Assembly: GCA_905250125.1 (NCBI GenBank)
Contig: CAJNOL010000207.1
Location: 62,001 to 126,000, forward strand
DNA: 64,000 nt
Direction of reading: 5' to 3'
Source of the DNA: Rotaria sordida
Lineage: Eukaryota > Rotifera > Eurotatoria > Philodinida > Philodinidae
In this document: piece after piece, positions 10,565 to 22,372 of the stretch
Layout: every line of letters begins with the position of its first letter
Position numbering within the stretch: the first letter of the stretch is position 1
The notes under the pieces: generated by a model
Told to the model about the DNA's origin: nothing
Database searches by the model: none
What the model saw: the letters and a program-made list of their open reading frames with translations, nothing else
Translations under genes and position numbers: made by a program

Positions 10565-13448
10565 ATTCTATTTCTTCGTCTAATAATAATAATAATCGTG
10601 AAGTTACGATCAATCAATCGAGATTAACTGTAAGTAAAAATTGATCTATTAAACGTATACAGTTTTATTCAGCTTAATAATGAATTCTATGAATTATGGC
10701 AATGTAATCAAATAAGTGAATTTATTCAAAAAACAAAATATAAATTAGTTAATAATCTTCAAGAATTATTTCGAGATATATTTCCATGTAAGTTAAGATA
10801 ATATTAACATTTTTTTTTTGATGTTTTGATTATTTTAATTTATAAATAGATGTTGGTTTGTATATTATTGGATCAACAGTTAATGGATTTGGTCAATGTA
10901 ATAGTGAACTTGATATTTGTTTAATGATATCACATGATAAAGTAATTGAAATTAAGATATCGAAAAATTGTTTATCATCTTTTGTTAGTTAAGTGAATAC
11001 GAAACAAGTTATATCTTACAAAAAATTCGTAATATATTTCAACATGGAGGTAGATTTCTACTTTATCTATATTTCTATTGATTTATTTTCGATTAAGAAT
11101 ATTTTCGCGATGTAAAACTAGTCAGAAGAATATTTCCAATACTTAGATTTTTTGATTTATTAACGTATGTTTAATAATAAGAATATCTATTACTATTTTT
11201 TTTTTCGATTATCTATTATTATTATATAGATCTATTACATGTAATATCTATTTAAATGAAGCTGTTACTATACGAAATACATTTCTAATGAGATTTTATT
11301 CAGAATGTGATCATCGATTACCAATTCTTATTAATACTATTAAGTTAATTTGAATAGGATTTTTTTTTTCGAATAAAATCTCATATTATTTAGATATTGG
11401 GCATCAAAAGTTAATCTTAAACAACGAATACATAATAGTTTTAATGGATATTGCCTTACATTAATGTGTATCTACTATTTACAAATAGCAATTTTACCTT
11501 CACCGATTGCACCTCGTTTTAATGAATTATTATCAAATAATAAATTTAATAAGAATATTGATATTCGTAAATTAAATTTATTTGATACAATTGATCTAGC
11601 AAAAATATGGATTTCAACAGATGTTACGATTGAAGTCGAAGATTTATTTATTGGTTTTTTTAAATTTTATGCAATTGATTTTGAGTATATATATATATGA
11701 AAATAATTTTATGGAAAATATTTTTTTTTGTTTTGTTGAATTTTTAGTTTTCCAAATGATATTATAAGTATACGAACTGGAAGAAAAATGAATAAACGAG
11801 AATCACTAAATGAAATTGATCGAATCAATCGATATGTTGTTATTGAAGGTAAGAAAATTATCAATTCGATTTTATGTTAATATCATTATTCTATTCTTAT
11901 ATCTAAAATTAAGTTTAGTCAATTTCATACAGATCACCTTGGTGAGACTTACAAAAGTCTAAAAGAATTCGTCTCCATAGGCCTCCGGAGTCGAATTATG
12001 ATCGTTTTAGTTATATACCAAAAAGTAGAACGTAAAATTTTATTCATAGAGAAGTTATAATGATTCATAGAATATTCTGAAAGTTTTTGTTCATGATTTT
12101 TCATTGATGGGCAATAATTTTAATATGAAGATTATTCTACGAGTCATTCGATCTATATATTCGCGTTATTGTTTTTTCGGTGTGTAGAAAAAATTCAGTA
12201 AAATAATCATATCTCGGTCCCAAAGACATACGAGGACAAGTCCTTTTTGGCTTTTTCTAGTATTAGCGACTATGAGCTCAAAGGTCGGGTGGTTTCCTTA
12301 TTAATATACTACATCCTGATTGACTATTTTCGAGCTCTAAATATATAGCATAAATTCGTAGTGTTTTACTTCTATAAAACGAATTGTCGAATTTAAAGTG
12401 ACCATGCTACATCCAATAAAAACTTCCTCAATAATAATCGTAACGGGACGATCACGATAGGATTTTTTTCTGTAATACTACATATTAAACTTTTCTTTTG
12501 TAGACTCACTTTGTAACAGTAGAAATACTGAACGAAATCGAAAAATATCATGAAGTTATTACATATACTAAGAATTCGAAAACATGCATAGTATGCTAAT
12601 CATACTATTAGAAAAGAACGAAAAATTAAAGATGAAATATTACTGCTCCATTAGTTAGACTAACATACGTGGATCCTATAAATTGATCATATCGATTTAA
12701 TTTTGATTCTCTTCAGTAATGATAACTGACATAAAGAATTTAAATAATGGTTTGGATAGAAAAATTTATTTCCAACAAAGATTTGGAGAAAATAAAATTC
12801 TCATATGATTCCCATAATCCAAAAGCTGGTTTTCCAGCATCTCAAAATAAAAGTTTCTTTTGATTACCCATAAATCTCTAGAAAATGAGAAGTTTTAAAG
12901 CATTTCACGACAGTTTGTAACTGAACTACATCAATTTTAAGGAACTTACAACTATTCCTTTTTTCAATAGGGAATGGCGAAAAAACTTAGAGATTTATGT
13001 GTAATCAAAAGATACTTTTATTTTAGGATGCTGAAAAACTAGATCACTATTTAAATTCTTTATGCCAGTTACCATTACTGAAACAAATCGAAATTAAATC
13101 TCTATGATCAATTTTTGAAGTCACTGTACGTCTCAATGAGTTTTAATCTTTTTCGAAATCGTTCTAATTCGTATTAGATTTAACGAATAATTTTGTATTT
13201 TTTTTGTTTCTATAATAAATATTTATAATTCATCAAGCCCAAAATGTGTAGTTGCAACGTGTAAATTGTTGTTAAAAGACAAAAACGAAACAAAACAAAA
13301 ATAACCATATAAATTTGATTTAGAACCATTAATTGGAACAAATGTTGCATCAAGTATTTCAACTGATAAAATCTATCAAGAATTAATAGAAATATTTCGT
13401 ACTACTTACAATAAAATATCATCAACACATCGTCTTACTTCTCTATAA
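10565..13448 (+). CDS. GLD-2/TENT2-like non-canonical poly(A)/uridylyl transferase with altered catalytic acids; 5' end unresolved
   Basis: Nine exons read in phase: 10565-10629, 10673-10787, 10850-10941, 10989-11049, 11098-11164, 11230-11343, 11394-11684, 11748-11848 and 13324-13448, giving 342 residues up to the stop. The first exon starts inside a codon, so at least one upstream coding exon is missing. Family landmarks: nucleotidyltransferase motif GSTVNGFGQCNSELDICL; VKLVRRIFPILRFFD; NIYLNEAVTIRNTFLMRFYSE; the PAP-associated helices IKYWASKVNLKQRIHNSFNG / LTLMCIYYLQ; and the C-terminal EPLIGTNVA block (family EPF.GTNTA). GLD-2-type enzymes add A or U to RNA 3' ends. Oddity: the usual D-x-D reads E-L-D and the third aspartate (F-D-I-N in relatives) reads C-N-I-Y, so activity is doubtful. 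The last intron is 1.5 kb and holds a foldback element. It converges on BUD31 with 115 bp between stops. Confidence 0.85.
12605..13175. mobile_element. Foldback element in the last intron of the TENT2-like gene
   Basis: Long inverted repeat centred near 12,900. TTCAGTAATGATAACTGAC (left, about 12713) pairs with GCCAGTTACCATTACTGAA (right, about 13065). Farther in, CAGCATCTCAAAATAAAAGT (about 12836) pairs with ACTTTTATTTTAGGATGCTG (about 13014), and CATAAATCTCTA with TTAGAGATTTATG. Outward the match weakens past 12650/13130. Arms together make up most of the element, with only about 80 nt unpaired in the middle. No coding capacity. Confidence 0.75.
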
Positions 13449-13563
13449 ATCAAATAATAATTCTTTTTCTTTCGTGTACTTGTTTGTTTCTTTATACGAT
13501 AAATAAAACGAAAGATACAAAAAACAAAAAAAAAAAGAAGCAAAGAAAAAATTTACATAATTA

Positions 13564-14121
13564 TTAACCCGAACATCCACGACATCCACAATGAACACAT
13601 TCAACAACTTTGCCTTCTTCTAATTTTTCTTTTGGTACACGACAAATACATTTTTTATTAAAATTTGTATCACGTGGTTGAATACATCGAAGACAACAAA
13701 GATTTTCGTAACCTTGTTTTTTCCATTGTGCTAAAACGAAAAACAAAAAAAAAAAACAATTTTTCTCTTACAAAATTAAATTCTCATCTTACCAATTAAA
13801 TTTTTATCACCAATCGATTGTTTTAAACAATAATCATATAATTCTTTATTTATTGTCTTACGTTTATAATAAAGATCATAGATATAACGTGATTTTTGAT
13901 GATGAATTTTAAATATAGGCCATAATGTTTCAACTTTACGTTTACCGTCATGTGGTGCTAATTCAGCTTCACGCATTTTAGCTTCTAATTCATCTAATGT
14001 TGGTTCAATTAAATCCCTAAAAATTATATTTTTAAATACAAAAAAAAAAAAAACATCACATTATAATTAACACTTACCATCCATCGGGTGGTGGTTTTGA
14101 AGTTTTTCGTACTTTAACCAT
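13564..14121 (-). CDS. BUD31: BUD31 spliceosomal protein
   Basis: Three exons: 14078-14121, 13793-14016 and 13564-13730, with short GT-AG introns. The product is about 144 residues, the normal family length, and is nearly collinear with animal BUD31: [99 protein letters not shown] and the terminal [12 protein letters not shown]. The nine cysteines of the C-terminal zinc-binding clusters are present. BUD31 (G10) is a component of the activated spliceosome in the nucleus. It is head-on with the TENT2-like gene and its promoter side faces the 3' end of the NUP153-like gene 265 bp away. Confidence 0.97.
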
Positions 14122-14386
14122 TTTAAAATAATCTACAAGATAATTGTATTATTAGAACTTTAGTTTTATTTATTAATTTCTTGTTTTTCTGTTCTTTTCA
14201 TTACTCTTGTGAAACAAAAAACGAAAAAAAGCAAAAACAAAAAAACAAAAAAAAAAAGACTATTACATTCCTTTCTTTTCAAGCAAAGCATACAATTGAG
14301 AGACATAAAGAACAAGAAAAAAAACACACACACACAGAAAAAGTATGATAATCAATAATATTGTTTAAAGATTTGATTTTTTCTTT

Positions 14387-17300
14387 TTAATTTCTTTGTC
14401 GACGTTTAGCTCTGAGCATTTGACGTGAACCCTTTGATGCATCATCACTCGTAATACTGAAAGGACTAAAATAGAAAAATAAACAATAACAACAATTAAA
14501 ATATAATATGAAGAAGTCACGAAGAAAGTTCCTCAATTGATGAATCACTTTGAGGTAGTGTCCTGCAACCAGGTCGGATGTGAAAAGTTATACCCGTGCA
14601 GGACACTACTTCGGAGTTTGTACTATGTGCATCAGATAGACCCTAATGAGTTGTGAATACCTTGAAAACAGTTCAGGTTCTTAGCTTATTGTTGCACTTT
14701 TACAGTAATTTTTAAGTCGATACCGTAGCTCAAACTGGTAATTGTCGTTTAAACTCATATTGGGCATACAACAAAGTCTTAATGGGACTAACAAAACGAG
14801 CATAACTCGACTTCAAAGGTCCATGAAGGATTTTTTTTATAGTTGTATCTCAGGATAGGAACAACGAAAAAGAGTTTTCCTAGCGTTTCTGAGGAGGATC
14901 CCCGGCATTGACTTAAAAAATAGCGTAAAAATGGAATAACTTAATAACAATAAACTAAAGATCCGAGCTCTTCTCAGCGCATTTGGATCCACATGATACT
15001 CATAGTCTCGCCATAAAAACGATTAATGAGTTGAAGGATTTTCCTCATTAGATTATTAGGTTTTTTTTTTACTTTGAAGGGTCAATTGTAGAACCAGATG
15101 AAGTTGATGTTGAAAATAGATTATTAGTGACTGGCATAGATGTTGTCCCAGTTGCTTGAAATGGAGTAGAAGCAGTCGATGTTGTACCAAAATTAAATGA
15201 ACTCGATGATCCAACGGACGATAATGCAGATGGAGCAATACCGAATGCTGGTACTGTTGATGCTTGAGGTGCAAATGAAAAACCGCCAGTAGGAACGGCT
15301 GATGTTGTTGAAGTTTGAATAGGATTTGTTGTTGTATTTGATGTAGATCCAAAACCAAATGTAAATGGTGCACTATTTGACGAACTTGGAATTTTATCAA
15401 CTGATGTTGAAGTTATTCCAAATGGAGTTGTACCAAATAATGGTAATCTCGAAGGACTAGCAACAGCAGAAGTAAATCCAAATGGAGGATTACTTTGTGT
15501 TGTTGCCAAAGTAGATGGAAAACTAAAACTACTAGTACCGAATTGAAATGGAACTGATGTTGTACTTGTTGTTGGCAATGCCAAAAACGAATTTGTCGTT
15601 GAAGAAGCTGATGTTATTGTTGAGGGATCAAAGAAAATTGGATTTATTACTGAAGATGATGTAGTCGGTTCTTGTGTAAGTGAAACTGACTGATCGGATG
15701 ATATAGGAGCAGCTGTTGTTGTTGTTGTTGTCATTGAAGTACTACCAAATGGTGCAAAAGGTAGTTGTTTGGAAGATGACATTATCGCAACTGAAGGAGT
15801 AGTAGAACTTGTAACTGCTGTAGTAAGACTTGTTGATGATACCGAAGAAAAAGGCTGAAGTGTTGTACCAATTTGAAAAGGATTATTTGTACTAGTAGTT
15901 GAAAAACTTTCTTTAGTTGTTGCTGTGCCAAATACGGGTAGTGTGCTATTAGGTGCAGGATTTTCTTTAGTTACTACCACTGGTGATACAACTGGTGTTA
16001 TGCCAAATTGAGGACGAAAAGCATTAGTTGACATAGGATTTTCTTGAGTTGTTGTTGTTATACCAAATTGTGGAGCAGCAATAATCACTGAACTTTCTTT
16101 AGTTGTTGTTGCACCAAAGTGCGAAGCAGCAGTGATCACTGGAGTTTCTTTAGTTGTCGTTATACCAAATTGCAGAGCAGTAGTAACCACTGGACTTTCT
16201 TCAGTTGCTGTTGTACCGAATTGCGGAGCAGCAGTGATCGCTGACCTTTCTTTAGTTGCTGTTGTACCGAATTGCGGAGCAGCAGTGATCACTGGAGTTT
16301 CTTTAGTTGCTGTTATGCCAAATTGCGGCGCAGCAGTAATCACTGAACTTTCTTTAGTTACTGTTGTGCCGAATTGCGAAGCAGCAGTGATCACTGGATT
16401 TTCTTTAGTTGTTGTTATACCAAATTGCGGAGCAGCAGTAATCACTGGACTTTCTTTAGTTGTTGTTGTACCAAATTGCGAAGCAGCAGTGATCACTGGA
16501 TTTTCTTTAGTTGATGTTATACCAAATTGCGGAGCAGCAGTGACCATTGGACTTTCTTTAGTTGTTGCTGTACCGAATTGCGGAATAGCAGTGATTACTG
16601 AACTTTCTTTAGTTGTTGTTGCACCGAATTGCGGAGCAGTAATGATTGCTGAACTGAACTGCGGAGTAGCAGTGACTACTGAACTTCCTTTAGTTATTGT
16701 TGCACCGAATTGCAAAGCAGTAGTAGCGATCCCTGGACTTTCTTTAGTTGTTTGATTAATAATAGTGGTAGTAGGTGTAGGTATAGTTGATTCTTTTTCG
16801 ATTGTTATTGTTGATTGAATCGCTAAATTAAGAGAAAGATAAACAGAAATAATCATTTCATATTCTAATTAAATTTACTGACCACTTAATTTTTTATAAT
16901 TCGGATTAATACCATGACAAAGTGAACATGATGCTGTTTGTGCTGGATGTTCTTTAGTACATGAAGGACATTTCCAAATTGATTGAATAGGATGTAATGA
17001 TGACAAAGGAAGTGTTGGTATTTTTGATATTATATTAGTATTTGTATTAATATTTGATTTTTCGATAGGAGTAGAACTAATTGATTCAGTACATTTTTCT
17101 GGATATTTTTTAGCATATTCTTCTTGTGCTCGAGCAAATTTTGGCCATGAAAATGGTGTAACATTACCAAGTACCTTTTAGATGAAATTTTTAATTCTTC
17201 TTAATAGTCTTTTGATTCTTACTTTAGGTTTGGTAATATCAATTGTTGGTAATGGTGATTGTATTTTTTCAATTGTTATCGAACTATTTGTTTGAATTGA

Positions 17301-19753
17301 TGAATCTGTTTGAGTAGATGATTGAATTTTTTCAGTAGTTGGTACTGATAATGCTTCATATTGAATATCAGCTGGTGGAAATGCACGTTGAAGTTTTTTA
17401 TTTGATTCTTTAGAATTTTCAATAATTAAAATCTATGTAAAAAAAAAAAATAATCATTTTTTTTTAAAGTTTTAAAAGATTATTAACTTACATTACATTG
17501 AATACCACATTCTTTTTCTTGTACTTTTGTTCGATTTAATTCCGAAGTATTTGTTTTTAATTTATGTTCATCAGTTGTTGACATAGATAATCTTAAAGAA
17601 AAGAAATGAATAATTATAAATTGAAGATAAGATAAGATTTTACAGTTCATTATCACGTGTACGATTAAATCGTATACAATCTTGTAAAGTTCGTCGACGA
17701 AGTCTTTCAATATAGGGTAAACGATGTGAATTAATTGATGCATAATTAACACCAAACATTTGTCGTTCACTTGATAACTAAAATTTTACATAAAAAAATA
17801 TCAAAAATATTTGAGATTAAATTTTTTATTTTTATTTTTCTTACTAATCGATTTTTATTTGTTAATGTTGCTGATGATTGTTGACTATTTGGTGTAGTTA
17901 ATTGTGGTCGATCAGTTAGACTGGTTGCAAGTAAATAATTTGCTGAAAATTCATCGGATTTAAGATTTGTTGTTTCAGTTGGTTTCTATAAAATAAAATA
18001 TATTGGTGAAACTTGGTATAGATGTTTGGCGCACGAAATAGAGCTGGTTGTGAGATTAATAAAAAACAAATTTCATGCCGTCATACCTTACCGCTCAGGA
18101 GCCAAGCTCAAAAAAACAGTACGGGAAGTATTTTAATTTCTTATAAGAAACTTTCTATCTGTATGGGCAGATAGGTATTCACTTGTATTATTACATCATT
18201 CTTGAACTAATATTATAATAATAAAATTTTGACAAGAACTATTTGTATTACGATAATATCAGATCATATTTCTTTCTTGTCTCTTTTAATTAGAGTATAC
18301 AAAAAGTAGTGTTAACAATATCATCAAATAATCGTCGTGATTATCGATACAAAATTTTATTCATTGAATCTATTTATCGAAATTTTTTTCTTTATTCTTC
18401 TTTATTTAAACTGTTTATATAGTTAAATAGTATCAGATCCGGAGAATTAGGTGAATATAACATTATTATTATGTCTTCCGATTCAAAATAATTGAACATA
18501 TTATGTCACATTAGAAACGAGTAAGTATTATAGAGAGAATAGAGAATATATTTCGAAGACAAACATGATCTGATGTTATCGTAACACAAATAGTTCTTAT
18601 CGAAATTTTATTATTATGATATTAGTTGAAGAATGATATAATAGTATACGCAAATAGAGTGTCGTTTTTACTATCAGTTCATATAGAACGAAAATTTCTT
18701 ATAAGGAATTAAAATATCTCCGTCATTACTTTTGTTACGACCTAAGTGTTTTGAACTTCAAGTTTATCTAACATTGATGATTCAATTAGAAAATTTCATT
18801 TCCTCATCTGAAGAACTATGCATATATCTATCAATACGAACAATAATAACTCTCTAGAATGAAGTATAAATATATAACAATAGATTATACTACCAACCAT
18901 TACCTTTCTATTTGTTATACTATTCAACAAGAATAATAAATTAATTTTTTCAACTCTCAAACATCTTCAAGAATCAAAACTATTTTAATGAAATTCGAAT
19001 TTTTTGAGGTGGGAGGCTTGCTTTAAGGAAAAAAAAAATTTTTACTTACTCGATTATCAGTAGAAAAAAGTGGTGATTTTGATGGATCATAAGTTGATGT
19101 AATATTAAAACGTTTTGTAGATGATATTACTCGATCAATTCTTTCATTAGATGTTGTACGATCAATTCGACGATTTGATAATGAACTAATACTGTGTGTT
19201 GAAGCTATTCGAAATAATAATAATAATGATTGATAAAAAGAATTAAACTTATACTTGGATATAAAGATTTTTTTTCACTTTCATGATAACCATTTGTAGT
19301 ATGAATCTGTTGAAAATTAGTTGTACGACGTCGTTTTTTTTGTTGTTCAATTTCTTTTAAAGTTTGTTCAGTTGATGATACATTTTGATTCTTATCTTCA
19401 TCATCAGTCAATTGTGATTCATCGTCTCTGATAGGCTGATGAAGATCTAAATGAATTTAAAAAGTTTTCAATTATTTTATTAATAAAAATAATCTTCAAA
19501 TATTTGAATTTTCTTACATTTTGATTTTGATATTATTATTTGACTATTTGTTGTAGTACTTGCAATTGTTTCATTTTGTTGTTCATCATTATTTTCTTCA
19601 ATAGAAATTGTTCGTTTTCGTTTCTAAAATCAAATTGATAGTGAATAATAAAAAAAACCCATTGTGAACATTTTTGTTTTGACCTACAGGGCTATCTGTG
19701 AATAAGAATGATGGTTGAAAAAATTTCGAAACAACATCTTTGACTATATCCAT
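14387..19753 (-). CDS. NUP153-like FG nucleoporin (nuclear basket)
   Basis: Eleven exons: 19688-19753, 19518-19623, 19255-19446, 19050-19204, 17845-17985, 17644-17777, 17492-17591, 17223-17432, 16883-17174, 15073-16822 and 14387-14465. Seen: a short N-terminal amphipathic segment MDIVKDVVSKFFQPSFLF; a basic KRKR and KKRRR patch; a low-complexity middle; one RanBP2-type zinc finger WKCPSCTKEHPAQTASCSLC (C-x2-C-x10-C-x2-C); a Thr/Ser-rich FG domain of about 580 residues with many FG, FGT and PFG motifs; and a basic C-terminus MLRAKRRQRN. Order of N-terminal helix, RanBP2 finger, FG domain and basic tail is that of NUP153, which anchors the nuclear-pore basket and binds Ran and transport receptors. 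The finger count is one, fewer than in vertebrates. POM121-like or other FG protein remains possible. The 1.1 kb and 0.6 kb introns carry repeats. Confidence 0.8.
14521..14700. repeat. Dispersed repeat R1, copy 1, with a 13-bp perfect hairpin
   Basis: Lies in the last intron of the NUP153-like gene. AAGTTCCTCAATTGATGAATC ... ACTATGTGCAT ... TGAGTTGTGAATAC ... AACAGTTCAGGTTCTTAGC matches, in order, the segment at about 62102-62215 in another gene's intron. Copy 1 carries an extra block of about 55 nt that is itself a perfect inverted repeat: GTAGTGTCCTGCA (14555-14567) and TGCAGGACACTAC (14597-14609) around a 29-nt loop; copy 2 lacks it. Confidence 0.7.
16030..16735 (-). repeat. 51-bp in-frame minisatellite coding FG repeats
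   Basis: Within exon 10 of the NUP153-like gene about a dozen units of 51 bp (17 codons) follow head to tail. The unit reads approximately F-G-x-T-x-T-K-E-x-x-x-V-I-T-A-A-P-Q, so each copy supplies exactly one FG motif. Units differ by a few bases and one or two are shortened. The antisense strand is also open over the array simply because the unit is a multiple of three; that opposite frame is not a gene. Confidence 0.9.
18117..18730. mobile_element. Long-armed foldback element in the 1.1-kb NUP intron
   Basis: Arms of about 170 nt: the left arm near 18117-18290 (ATTTTAATTTCTTATAAGAA ... GACAAGAACTATTTGTATTACG ... GATCATATTTCTTTC) recurs reverse-complemented near 18550-18730 (CATGATCTGATGTTATCG ... 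CACAAATAGTTCTTATCG ... TTTCTTATAAGGAATTAAAA). The identity is high enough to follow by eye through the whole arm. About 250 nt separates the arms. No transposase frame. Confidence 0.8.
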
Positions 19754-20834
19754 TTTACTCTAGAAATAAATAATAATTAGATAAAAATCTAAAATTTAAA
19801 TATCAAAATGATTATAACAATTATCAAGGAATGACATTATTTTACAAGCAAACAAACATGCAAAAGATAAACAATAGAACTAATAAATTAATAATAATAC
19901 TTACGTATAAAAAAGAAATCAAAATTACAATAATAAATCAATTTAATAGTTAAAGAATGAAATTACAAAATCAAACATTAGAATATTCATAACTATGTCG
20001 TAACAAAAATAAATGAATCACTCTCAACCACTAATGATGTTGTGTTATTGTTGTCTTGGGAAATAAAATCCAAACCTAACGAGGAAGTAATACCATCATG
20101 AAATACATTATGGATACCAATAAAATCGATTGAAGAGTTATAATTGAACTAATATTCAAACTATTATATAAATAAATTAGTACTATGATAATAACACAAT
20201 AAGAGAACATTTTTGACGTTCTAGTTATAGATGTCGCTCGTATCTTAAGAGAAGAATTGATCGGTGTTACTCTAGAAGAGTGCGAGTTGTCATCTTACAA
20301 AATCATAAGAATTGTCCATTATACAGCAATATTTGGTTGTGGTTCAGACTGTAACTGTTGTATACATAGTAGGCTCAGAATAGAAAGTCCGAAAAATGTT
20401 ACATGTTTAATTAACATTGATATTCAGGTCAAGAAATACGGGCCGATTCCAGCAGGAAACCGATGAAAGTTGAAAGCAGTATTCCAGCGTTTTCCTGCAT
20501 CTTTTCGCTCGATTCCAGTGAGCTTCGATTGTTTACGGAGCTCGTAATCTTTGACTTGGGTGCCAAAGATATTGATAAATAGAATAACTAATCTAAATCA
20601 ATGTAGCAACTAGTCATAACAATGTGAAAAAAATGAACTTCATTCTCTATCAATCATAAGAGAATAATCAATATGAAAACGAAATACGAAATGATAGGCA
20701 TCACATGAATCATCTTGAAAGAAATATTCTTATGCCAGGCTTGTATAGAACACTATTTTTCGACAATTAATCGATGCTTTTCATTTCTATTTTCAGTTTG
20801 AATACTGAAGTAAAAGAGAATTTAATGATGAAAC
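19754..20834. other. Intergenic, upstream of NUP153-like gene
   Basis: 1.1 kb without a supported gene. The sequence just upstream of the start codon reads TTATTTCTAG, compatible with a spliced 5' leader. A 69-codon frame at 20257-20466 lacks any family resemblance or splice context and is not called. Confidence 0.5.
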
Positions 20835-21126
20835 TAGTGGCGTAACCAGAAAATCGTGGGTGAGTGGGCGGCGCCCCACCATCTTACGAAACGAATCTAC
20901 TATACTAGGACAACGAAAATTTCTATGTATTTATTTCACATTTTTCCTATCGGTGCGTGAACAGAGGCCTTATGTCAAGAGGTGCTACCCACTCATACCC
21001 CCTTTAGATATGCCACTACAAGTATTTTTATAAAAAATTAACTTTTTTAAAAATTATCGGTGGGTGGGCGAACGGGTTCGGTGAGTGGGCAGAGCCCACT
21101 CATGCCCTACCTTGGTTACGCCACTA
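20835..21126. mobile_element. 292-bp TIR element (TAGTGGCGTAACCA ends)
   Basis: Perfect 14-bp terminal inverted repeats TAGTGGCGTAACCA (20835-20848) and TGGTTACGCCACTA (21113-21126). It is GC-richer than its surroundings and contains repeated GTGAGTGGGC / GCCCACTCAT blocks. Termini of the AGTGGCGTAAC type are common on non-autonomous DNA transposons of animals (hAT-like MITEs among them). A clean 8-bp target duplication is not visible, so it is probably old. Confidence 0.8.
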
Positions 21127-21597
21127 CTTTCAACCAGTTTAAGTTTAAGTGATTTTCATTGTTTTTTTGACAGATTTTTACCATAGACATTAACTCTTGA
21201 GTCAGTGTTTTTTGAATCTTTCACTTAGTTCTAACTAACCAATGATATTGACATATTGCTAATGAATTATTTTGAGTTAATTTTCGAAGGCTAAATTGCT
21301 CTAAATGATCATCATTATCATTGGATGAGAATCGTCTTGATGTTATTGGTGGTCTTGAAATTCTCAGTATGACTTTGGGTGGGTTTATGAAAACCTTCTG
21401 TAATTATTAAATATGTTTAATAATGTTCAGTATCTGAATGTGCTTTGTACGATGTGTCAATCTCATAAACGAGTAAGTTTTTGATTACGTCATTTTTGAA
21501 AGTTTCGCTGATTTATTCGGCAGTATTAATTAAAATTTATAACCAATATTTTGTTGCTTATATAAACTAATTGTTGCATCTGTTTTACCGTTTAAAA

Positions 21598-22372
21598 ATG
21601 TCTTTCACAAGATGCGATAAACAGCATATCATGAATGAAATTTCACAATTGCTCGATAATAAAGAGCAGCAGCTAGCTGAAGCAAATAAAACAATATCAA
21701 AGAAAGCAGAAAAACTTATTCAAATTGAAGAAAACAATAAATCACTTGAAAATGAAAAGAAGATGCTTGAAAATGGAAAAAGTATACTTGAAAATAAAAA
21801 AAAAGGCACTTAAAAATCAAATCCTAGCCGACTCTCCCCAGCAAAATCATCGGAGAGTCCCCTGCAAAATGCAAAATCCATTTCGTGAGTCCCCGGGAGA
21901 GTTGTATATTCCAGGATCCCGCTAAAACTTCCCGGGAGTCCACAAATTTTAGGAAGTCCCTCTAAAATTTTCATAAATTTGAATTTTTCAGAGAATTCCA
22001 ATGATGACTTCTGGAGAGGCCCTAATAATACTCATCAATTCCCTGAGGAGTTCCTGTGAAGTCCTTGAATCCCTCTTAACTCCCACAGGGACTCACGATA
22101 GGGATTTTTCCGAGATTCTTTTAGGGAGTCTCGACTAGGGAAATAACTTACTTGCCAACGAAAAGAAAACATTCAAAAATCAAAACAATTTGCTTGCAAA
22201 TGAAAAGAAATTACTTGAAAATCAAATTTGAATGATGCAAGAAAAATATGAACAAGAATCAAATATAAACAAGTTTACTTTGAAGAAAATCTTTGCAGAT
22301 AATTATATTTGGAAATTCGTTCCCTTAATGTTTGCTGCACCGATGTATATCTACCTGATTTATCGAAAATAA
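21598..22372 (+). pseudogene. Broken coiled-coil gene with C-terminal membrane anchor, interrupted by a TIR element
   Basis: The left part reads MSFTRCDKQHIMNEISQLLD followed by a lysine/glutamate-rich coiled coil (LENEKKMLENGKSILENKKK) until a shift in an A-run near 21798-21805. After an inserted GC-rich block (21823-22139) the same kind of repeat resumes (LLANEKKTFKNQNNLLANEK, then LLENQI), hits an in-frame TGA, and continues MMQEKYEQESNINKFTLKK to a hydrophobic tail IWKFVPLMFAAPMYIYLIYR and stop at 22372. The tail looks like a C-terminal membrane anchor. At least three lesions (frameshift, insertion, stop) argue that the gene is dead, unless the insertion is spliced out. I do not recognise the family. 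Confidence 0.65.
21823..22139. mobile_element. 317-bp TIR element inserted in the coiled-coil pseudogene
   Basis: Ends are imperfect inverted repeats: CCTAGCCGACTCTCCC (21823-21838) against GGGAGTCTCGACTAGG (22124-22139), 13 of about 16 positions pairing. The interior is full of GGGAGTCC / GGACTCNC motifs in both orientations and is visibly less AT-rich than the flanks. AAAT precedes the left end and follows the right end after one G, a possible but imprecise target duplication. Confidence 0.72.

Noticed and set aside
16030..16735. Regular ~50-bp repeats suggestive of a CRISPR array
   Set aside because: The repeats are contiguous with no unique spacers, are in frame in an exon, and the genome is eukaryotic.
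16132..16755. 207-codon plus-strand open frame opposite the nucleoporin FG array
   Set aside because: It is the antisense of a 51-bp (multiple of three) tandem repeat, so the opposite strand stays open automatically; the minus-strand frame has zinc finger, FG motifs and correct splicing.
20257..20466. 69-codon cysteine-containing open frame upstream of the NUP153-like gene
   Set aside because: No homology I can recognise, no start context or splicing evidence, and the neighbourhood is TE-rich non-coding DNA.
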